Notes under the pieces: generated by a model
The model's input: only the letters and a program-made list of their open reading frames with translations
Told to the model about the DNA's origin: nothing
The model's database searches: none
Position numbers and translations under genes: made by a program
NCBI RefSeq assembly: GCF_902506375.1
Contig: NZ_LR733284.1
Coordinates: 624,071 to 688,070, forward strand
Length of the DNA: 64,000 nt
DNA from: Microbacterium sp. 8M
Lineage (GTDB): Bacteria > Actinomycetota > Actinomycetes > Actinomycetales > Microbacteriaceae
Direction of reading: 5' to 3'
In this document: in pieces, positions 59,130-64,000 of the stretch
How positions within the stretch are numbered: position 1 is the first letter of the stretch
How the letters are laid out: every line of letters starts with the position of its first letter

Positions 59130-59489
59130 ATGGCTGTGAAGTCGAAGTCCGACGCACGTTCGCGTCGTCACGCCCGCCTTCGCAAGAAGATCCAGGGCAC
59201 CGAGGTGCGTCCGCGCCTGGTCGTCACCCGTTCGGCCCGCCACGTCTTCGTGCAGCTGGTCGACGACAGCAAGGGCCACACCGTGGCCAGCGCCTCCACC
59301 CTCGAGACCGACCTGCGCGCGTTCGACGGTGACAAGACCGCCAAGGCCCGCAAGGTTGGCGAGCTCGTCGCCGAGCGCGCGAAGGCCGCCGGTGTCTCGG
59401 AGGCCGTGTTCGACCGCGGTGGCAACCGGTACGCCGGTCGCGTCGCGGCCATCGCCGAGGGCGCCCGTGAAGGGGGTCTGGCACTGTGA
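59130..59489 (+). CDS. rplR: Ribosomal protein L18
   Basis: 119 residues. 5S rRNA-binding protein. [34 protein letters not shown] and [24 protein letters not shown] are typical. GTGA overlap with rpsE. Confidence 0.98.
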   Translation: MAVKSKSDARSRRHARLRKKIQGTEVRPRLVVTRSARHVFVQLVDDSKGHTVASASTLETDLRAFDGDKTAKARKVGELVAERAKAAGVSEAVFDRGGNRYAGRVAAIAEGAREGGLAL

Positions 59490-60175
59490 GTGACATCAAG
59501 GAGAACGAAGTGACCGAGACGGCTCCTGCAGCCGAGAACGCGGCCGGTTCCGAGGCCCCGCAGCGCGACGAGCGCCGCGGGGGCCGTGGTGGCCGCGACC
59601 GCGGCCAGGGCGGTCGTGACCGCAACTCCCGCGACCGTGGGGACAACCAGTTCCTCGAGCGCGTGGTGACCATCAACCGCGTGTCGAAGGTCGTCAAGGG
59701 CGGCCGTCGCTTCAGCTTCACCGCGCTCGTCGTGGTGGGTGACGGCAACGGTCTCGTGGGCGTCGGCTACGGCAAGGCCCGCGAGGTCCCCCTCGCCATC
59801 TCGAAGGGTGTCGAGGAGGCCAAGCGCAACTTCTTCCGCGTGCCGCGCTCCGCGAGCACCATCCCGCACCCGGTGCAGGGCGAGGCCGCTGCCGGCGTCG
59901 TGCTGCTGCGTCCGGCTGCCGCCGGTACCGGTGTTATCGCCGGTGGTCCGGTCCGCGCCGTGCTCGAGTGCGCCGGTATCCACGACGTGCTGTCCAAGTC
60001 GCTCGGCTCGTCGAACACGATCAACATCGTGCACGCGACCGTGGAGGCCCTGAAGCAGCTCGAGGAGCCCCGTGCGGTCGCCGCGCGTCGTGGCCTCGAG
60101 TTCGACCAGGTCGCCCCGGCGCGTCTCGTCCGCGCAGAGGCTGACGCCATCGCTGCGCAGAAGGCAGGTGCCTGA
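59486..60175 (+). CDS. rpsE: Ribosomal protein S5 with N-terminal extension
   Basis: 229 residues against about 166 in E. coli. Residues 1-50 form an Ala/Glu then Arg/Gly-rich tail ([24 protein letters not shown]), followed by the canonical [48 protein letters not shown]5 secures decoding fidelity. Confidence 0.98.
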   Translation: MSDIKENEVTETAPAAENAAGSEAPQRDERRGGRGGRDRGQGGRDRNSRDRGDNQFLERVVTINRVSKVVKGGRRFSFTALVVVGDGNGLVGVGYGKAREVPLAISKGVEEAKRNFFRVPRSASTIPHPVQGEAAAGVVLLRPAAAGTGVIAGGPVRAVLECAGIHDVLSKSLGSSNTINIVHATVEALKQLEEPRAVAARRGLEFDQVAPARLVRAEADAIAAQKAGA

Positions 60176-60360
60176 TGGCTGCGCGTCTGAAGGTCACGCA
60201 GGTCAAGTCCAAGGTGAGCGAGAAGCAGAACCAGCGTGACACGCTGCGTTCGCTCGGCCTCAAGCGGATCGGCGACTCGGTCGTCCGTCCCGACGACGCC
60301 CAGACCCGCGGCTACGTCCGCGCGGTCGCTCACCTCGTCAAGGTTGAGGAGATCGACTAA
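60175..60360 (+). CDS. rpmD: Ribosomal protein L30
   Basis: 61 residues. [54 protein letters not shown] is the complete L30 fold. TGATG and TAATG couplings on either side. Confidence 0.97.
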   Translation: MAARLKVTQVKSKVSEKQNQRDTLRSLGLKRIGDSVVRPDDAQTRGYVRAVAHLVKVEEID

Positions 60361-60881
60361 TGGCTGAGAAGAAGGAAGCGGCCACCAAGACCGCAGCCAA
60401 GAAGCCGGCCGCCAAGAAGGCCGAGGAGACCACGGTCTCCCGTCCCGGCGTCCTGAAGGTGCACCACCTGCGTCCGGTCCCCGGCGCCAACACCGCCAAG
60501 ACCCGCGTGGGTCGCGGTGAGGGCTCCAAGGGCAAGACCGCCGGTCGCGGCACCAAGGGCACCAAGGCCCGCAACACCGTCCGGGTCGGTTTCGAGGGTG
60601 GGCAGATGCCGCTGCACATGCGCACCCCGAAGCTGCGCGGCTTCAAGAACCCGTTCCGCGTGGAGTACCAGGTCGTGAACCTGGACAAGCTCGCCGAGCT
60701 CTACCCGGCCGGTGGCGACGTGACCGTCGCCGACCTGGTCGCCAAGGGTGCGGTCCGCAAGAACGAGAAGGTCAAGGTCCTGGGCAACGGCGACATCGCC
60801 GTGGCGCTGACCGTGTCGGTCGACAAGGTCTCCAGCTCCGCGGAGCAGAAGATCGTCGCCGCCGGCGGATCCGTCAAGTAA
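60360..60881 (+). CDS. rplO: Ribosomal protein L15 with N-terminal extension
   Basis: 173 residues. About 30 Lys/Ala-rich residues ([22 protein letters not shown]) precede the L15 core ([41 protein letters not shown]). Last gene before a terminator. Confidence 0.97.
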   Translation: MAEKKEAATKTAAKKPAAKKAEETTVSRPGVLKVHHLRPVPGANTAKTRVGRGEGSKGKTAGRGTKGTKARNTVRVGFEGGQMPLHMRTPKLRGFKNPFRVEYQVVNLDKLAELYPAGGDVTVADLVAKGAVRKNEKVKVLGNGDIAVALTVSVDKVSSSAEQKIVAAGGSVK

Positions 60882-60890
60882 CACGCGTCG

Positions 60891-60920
60891 AGAGGGGCCG
60901 GAGATTTCTCCGGCCCCTCT
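60891..60920 (+). terminator. Terminator after rplO
   Basis: AGAGGGGCCGGAGA (60891-60904) and TCTCCGGCCCCTCT (60907-60920), a perfect 14-bp inverted repeat. Confidence 0.88.
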
Positions 60921-60925
60921 TGCGT

Positions 60926-60931
60926 TACCCT
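60926..60931 (+). promoter_or_regulatory. secY promoter -10 TACCCT
   Basis: TACCCT directly after the rplO terminator, 53 bases before the secY start. With the terminator it gives secY-adk-map its own unit. Confidence 0.5.
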
Positions 60932-60984
60932 GGGTAATTGACTGTCCCTCGTCGGGCATCATCCCTGTTCAGGAAGGCAAGCTT

Positions 60985-62307
60985 TTGTTCAGCGCCATCG
61001 CGCGGATCTTCCGCACGCCGGATCTTCGACGCAAGATCGGCTTCACGATCGCGATCATCGCGATCTACCGCCTCGGATCCACCGTGCCCGCTCCGTTCGT
61101 GAGCTTCCCCAACGTCTCCGAGTGCCTCGCTCAGAACAGCGGCACCGAGGGTCTGCTCGGGCTCGTCAACCTCTTCTCCGGCGGCGCGCTGCTGAAGCTG
61201 TCGATCTTCGCGCTCGGCGTCATGCCGTACATCACGGCCTCGATCATCACGCAGCTGCTGCGCGTCGTCATCCCGCACTTCGAGGCTCTGCACAAGGAGG
61301 GCCAGGCCGGCCAGGCCAAGCTCACGCAGTACACCCGCTACGTGACGATCGCCCTCGCACTGCTGCAGTCCACGACGCTCGTCACCGTCGCCCGCACCGG
61401 TCAGCTGTTCGGCCAGACCGGCGTCGCCGCCTGCAACCAGCTGCTCACCAACGACGTGTGGTGGGCGCAGCTGCTGCTCATCGTCACGCTGACCGCCGGC
61501 ACCGGCCTCATCATGTGGTTCGCCGAGCTCGTCACCGAGAAGGGCATCGGCAACGGCATGTCGCTGCTCATCTTCACCTCGATCGCCGCGACCTTCCCCG
61601 GCGCCATGTGGGCGATCTGGCAGACGAAGGGCTTCGAGGTCTTCCTGCTCGTGCTCCTCATCGGCATCGTCGTGATGACGCTGGTCGTCTTCATCGAGCA
61701 GTCCCAGCGTCGCATCCCGGTGCAGTACGCCAAGCGCATGGTCGGCCGTCGCACCTACGGCGGCACGAACACCTACATCCCGATCAAGGTGAACATGGCG
61801 GGCGTGATCCCGGTCATCTTCGCCTCGTCGCTGCTGTACATCCCGATGCTGGTGGCGCAGTTCAACATCCCGCAGAACGGCAAGCCCGCGCCGGCCTGGG
61901 CGACCTGGATCCTCACGTACTTCGTGAAGGGCGACCACCCGCTGTACATGGCCGTGTACTTCCTGCTGATCATCGGGTTCACCTACTTCTACGTCGCGAT
62001 CACGTTCAACCCGACCGAGGTCGCGGACAACATGAAGAAATACGGCGGCTTCATCCCCGGCATCCGCGCGGGACGGCCCACGGCCGAGTACCTCGACTAC
62101 GTGCTCACCCGCATCACCCTGCCGGGATCCCTGTACCTCGGCATCATCGCGCTCATCCCGCTGATCGCCCTGGCCACGGTCGGCGCGAACCAGAACTTCC
62201 CGTTCGGCGGCGCCTCGATCCTGATCATCGTCGGTGTCGGTCTGGAGACGGTCAAGCAGATCGACGCGCAGCTGCAGCAGCGACACTACGAAGGGCTTCT
62301 CCGATGA
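60985..62307 (+). CDS. secY: Preprotein translocase subunit SecY
   Basis: 440 residues, ten transmembrane helices forming the Sec channel. RIFRTPDLRRKIGFTIAIIAIYRLGSTVPAPF opens it; LVNLFSGGALLKLSIFALGVMPYITASIITQLL and GMSLLIFTSIAATFPG follow. The start is the rare TTG at 60985 after AGGAAGG. It overlaps adk by four bases. Confidence 0.97.
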   Translation: MFSAIARIFRTPDLRRKIGFTIAIIAIYRLGSTVPAPFVSFPNVSECLAQNSGTEGLLGLVNLFSGGALLKLSIFALGVMPYITASIITQLLRVVIPHFEALHKEGQAGQAKLTQYTRYVTIALALLQSTTLVTVARTGQLFGQTGVAACNQLLTNDVWWAQLLLIVTLTAGTGLIMWFAELVTEKGIGNGMSLLIFTSIAATFPGAMWAIWQTKGFEVFLLVLLIGIVVMTLVVFIEQSQRRIPVQYAKRMVGRRTYGGTNTYIPIKVNMAGVIPVIFASSLLYIPMLVAQFNIPQNGKPAPAWATWILTYFVKGDHPLYMAVYFLLIIGFTYFYVAITFNPTEVADNMKKYGGFIPGIRAGRPTAEYLDYVLTRITLPGSLYLGIIALIPLIALATVGANQNFPFGGASILIIVGVGLETVKQIDAQLQQRHYEGLLR

Positions 62308-62918
62308 CGGCATCCGCCACCTCCACCGCACGCCTGCTGATCGTGGGCCCGCAGGGTTCCGGCAAGGGCACGCAGGGAGCGCGGATCGCCGAGGCCTACG
62401 GCATCCCCGTGGTCTCCACGGGCGACATCTTCCGCGCCAACATCAAGGAGGGCACGCCCCTCGGCAAGCAGGTCACGGCCATCCTCGACGCCGGCGATCT
62501 GGTCTCCGACGAGCTCACCGGTGCGCTGGTGCGCGACCGGCTCTCGCAGCCCGACGCGGAGGCGGGCTTCCTGCTCGACGGCTACCCGCGCAACGCGGCG
62601 CAGGTCGAGGACCTCGACGCGTTCCTGGGAGAGCAGGGGGTCGGGCTCGACGCCGTCATCCTCCTCGACGTGCCGCGCGAGGAGAGCATCGCCCGCATCA
62701 CCGTGCGTGCGGCGGAGCAGGGGCGCGGCGACGACACCCCGGATGCCATCGAGAAGCGCCTGGACATCTACGAGGCGCAGACGGCGCCGATCCTCGAGGT
62801 CTACGGCGCCCGCGGCATCGTCGACCGGATCGACGGCGTCGGCAGCCTGGACGAGATCACCGAGCGCATCTTCGCGGCGCTGAGCGCCCGTGGCCTCGTG
62901 CGCACGGCTGCGGTCTGA
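62304..62918 (+). CDS. adk: Adenylate kinase
   Basis: 204 residues, the short form without a zinc-binding lid. P-loop LLIVGPQGSGKGTQGARIAEAYG, VSTGDIFRANIKEGTPLG and GFLLDGYPRNAAQVE are typical. It balances AMP, ADP and ATP. ATGA overlap with secY; the short lid fits a zinc-free enzyme. Confidence 0.97.
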   Translation: MTASATSTARLLIVGPQGSGKGTQGARIAEAYGIPVVSTGDIFRANIKEGTPLGKQVTAILDAGDLVSDELTGALVRDRLSQPDAEAGFLLDGYPRNAAQVEDLDAFLGEQGVGLDAVILLDVPREESIARITVRAAEQGRGDDTPDAIEKRLDIYEAQTAPILEVYGARGIVDRIDGVGSLDEITERIFAALSARGLVRTAAV

Positions 62919-62919
62919 C

Positions 62920-63771
62920 GTGGCGTTCCGCCGCTCCATCTACAAGAGCCGCGCCCAGCTGGAGGCGATGGTCGAGCCAGGGCTCATCACCGCCGCCGCG
63001 CTGGCCACGGTGCGTGATGCGGTACGCCCCGGGATCACCACGGGCGAGCTCGACGCCATCGCCGACCGTGTGATCACCGATCGCGGCGCCGAGTCGAACT
63101 TCAAGCTCGTGCGCGGATACCGGCACACCACCTGCATCTCCGTGAACGACCAGGTCGTGCACGGGATCCCCGGATCCCGCGTGCTGCAGCCGGGCGACAT
63201 CGTCTCGATCGACTGCGGGGCGCAGTACCGCGGCTGGAACGGCGACAGCGCCATCACCGTCATCGTCCCGGGTTCCGACGACGCCGCCCTCGCGGGCATC
63301 CGCGAGACGCTGTCGGACGTGACCGAGGGATCCATGTGGGCCGGCATCGCCGCGATGGCGACCGCTACGCACCTCGGCGACATCAGCGCGGCCATCGAGG
63401 ACCACATCCTCGCCGCAGGTCCCTCGCCGGTCTCCGGCAAACCGTACGGGATCCTGCGCGAGTACGTCGGCCACGGCATCGGCCGCAAGATGCACGAGGC
63501 ACCCAGCCTGTTCAACTACCGCACGTCCGACCGCGGTGCCGAGGTGCGTCCCGGCCTGGTGCTGGCGATCGAGCCCATGGTCACCGCGGGCTCGGAGCGC
63601 ACCTACGTCGAGGACGACGACTGGACCGTCACCACGACCGACGGCTCGGACGGCTCGCACTGGGAGCACAGCGTCGCGCTGCACGACGACGGCATCTGGG
63701 TGCTCACGGCCGCGGACGGCGGTGCGGCGGGCCTCGCCCCGTTCGGGATCACGCCAGCGTCGATCGCGTAG
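62920..63771 (+). CDS. map: Methionine aminopeptidase type I
   Basis: 283 residues. Removes the starting Met from new proteins. Dinuclear metal ligands: SIDCGAQYRGWNGDSAI (two Asp), GHGIGRKMHEAPSLFNY (His), LAIEPMV (Glu) and WEHSVAL (Glu). GTG 62920 begins one base after the adk stop. Methionine aminopeptidases are the best-known clients of COG0523 zinc chaperones, which links this gene to the zinc island. Confidence 0.96.
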   Translation: MAFRRSIYKSRAQLEAMVEPGLITAAALATVRDAVRPGITTGELDAIADRVITDRGAESNFKLVRGYRHTTCISVNDQVVHGIPGSRVLQPGDIVSIDCGAQYRGWNGDSAITVIVPGSDDAALAGIRETLSDVTEGSMWAGIAAMATATHLGDISAAIEDHILAAGPSPVSGKPYGILREYVGHGIGRKMHEAPSLFNYRTSDRGAEVRPGLVLAIEPMVTAGSERTYVEDDDWTVTTTDGSDGSHWEHSVALHDDGIWVLTAADGGAAGLAPFGITPASIA

Positions 63772-63810
63772 CGCGCTCCGTCGGGCGCCGCATCGGTCGG
63801 ACCTGAACTT

Positions 63811-63881
63811 CGCGAGAAACCAGATCCAGCATGAAACCCGTCTTCTGTGCGTAGGTCTCATGCTGGATCTGGTTTCTCGCG
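63811..63881. repeat. Long inverted repeat after map, family C copy 2
   Basis: A perfect 24-bp inverted repeat: arms 63811-63834 (CGCGAGAAACCAGATCC...ATGA) and 63858-63881 with a 23-base loop. It is far longer than an ordinary terminator stem and has no T run. CGCGAGA ends and GTCTCATGC are shared with the element at 15995-16082. Confidence 0.85.
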
Positions 63882-64000
63882 GGCGACGGAGCGAAGGCGA
63901 GAGACCTCGCGAGGGCGGCGGTGCAAGGTTGCGAGCATTGCGGTCTCGCGGGGACGCACGAGGGGCACGCCGGCGGCACCCAGGGCGCGGCACAGCGGGT
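63858..64000 (-). CDS. Possible 3' end of a leftward gene
   Basis: An open frame enters from the right edge on the minus strand (PLCRALGAAGVPLVRPRETAMLATLHRRPREVSRLRSVARE...) and stops at TGA 63860-63858, inside the right arm of the inverted repeat. Codon use is GC-rich in third positions, but the piece is only 46 codons and no family can be named. It could also be chance. Confidence 0.3.
   Translation of the reverse strand, partial: PLCRALGAAGVPLVRPRETAMLATLHRRPREVSRLRSVAREKPDPA

Noticed and set aside
63749..63979. 76-codon minus-strand frame over the map 3' end
   Set aside because: It crosses both arms of the inverted repeat and the end of map on the opposite strand, with no binding site; a different frame entering from the right edge is more protein-like.

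Overview
The window is high-GC DNA (about 70% by eye) from an actinobacterium, most likely a Microbacteriaceae member close to Microbacterium. I base this on the frequent GTG starts, many leaderless promoters of the form TAnnnT-N6-start, GGAGG ribosome binding sites, menaquinone genes, DUF4229 and PLDc_N membrane proteins, and the actinobacterial-type Zur and rifamycin-response sites. No tRNA, CRISPR array, transposase or prophage gene was seen. The left edge is the end of an rRNA operon (5S) and the right edge is secY-adk-map.

Layout. 1-0.4 kb: 5S rRNA and two terminators. 0.4-2 kb: a Met/Cys-rich copper-storage-type protein, a FusB-like FBP zinc-finger protein and a small hypothetical. 2.1-9.3 kb: a nitrogen-compound cluster with amidase, agmatine-deiminase-type enzyme, TetR regulator, isochorismatase-type cysteine hydrolase, NCS1 permease and PLP decarboxylase. 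9.3-13.3 kb: M18 aminopeptidase, then helR behind a perfect rifamycin-associated element. 13.5-16 kb: a self-controlled ArsR-like regulator divergent from cupin, DUF4287 and DHFR-like genes. 16-25 kb: menaquinone and redox genes (menD, menF, menG, polyprenyl synthase, FprA-type reductase) with PPK2 and DUF402.

25-30.5 kb is the most interesting part: an apparent zinc-starvation island. Two 13-bp palindromes of the same design (AATGATAATCATT and AACGATAATCGTT) precede (a) a divergent pair consisting of a COG0523/YciC-like protein that has lost all its GTPase motifs, and an operon of cysteine-free L36, metal-independent class I aldolase, a flavoprotein with a C-terminal CCGVECAC tail and a BASS/ACR3-like transporter; and (b) an intact COG0523 metallochaperone GTPase. 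L36 and aldolase swaps are zinc-sparing, the GTPase would deliver scarce zinc, and the flavoprotein-transporter pair is unexplained.

30.5-44.6 kb: lipoprotein, hydrolase, GntR, DUF1905, VOC and YajQ genes, then a LacI-controlled maltodextrin-type ABC operon with a GH13 enzyme, followed by small membrane and hypothetical proteins. 44.8-49.2 kb: the str operon (rpsL, rpsG, fusA, tuf). 49.4-50.8 kb: an MT0933-like small protein and an AraC regulator. 51.4-60.9 kb: S10 and spc ribosomal protein operons; rpsN (S14) is missing at its usual place and a terminator plus a new promoter sit there. 61-63.8 kb: secY, adk, map.

Genome-scale patterns visible here: GGATCC is strongly over-represented (about 120 copies counted by eye against roughly 20 expected from base composition), three families of intergenic elements with inverted ends (REPIN-like), and a dispersed CTTCGTCTCGCT/CTGAGCGAG repeat that even supplies the N-terminus of one reading frame.
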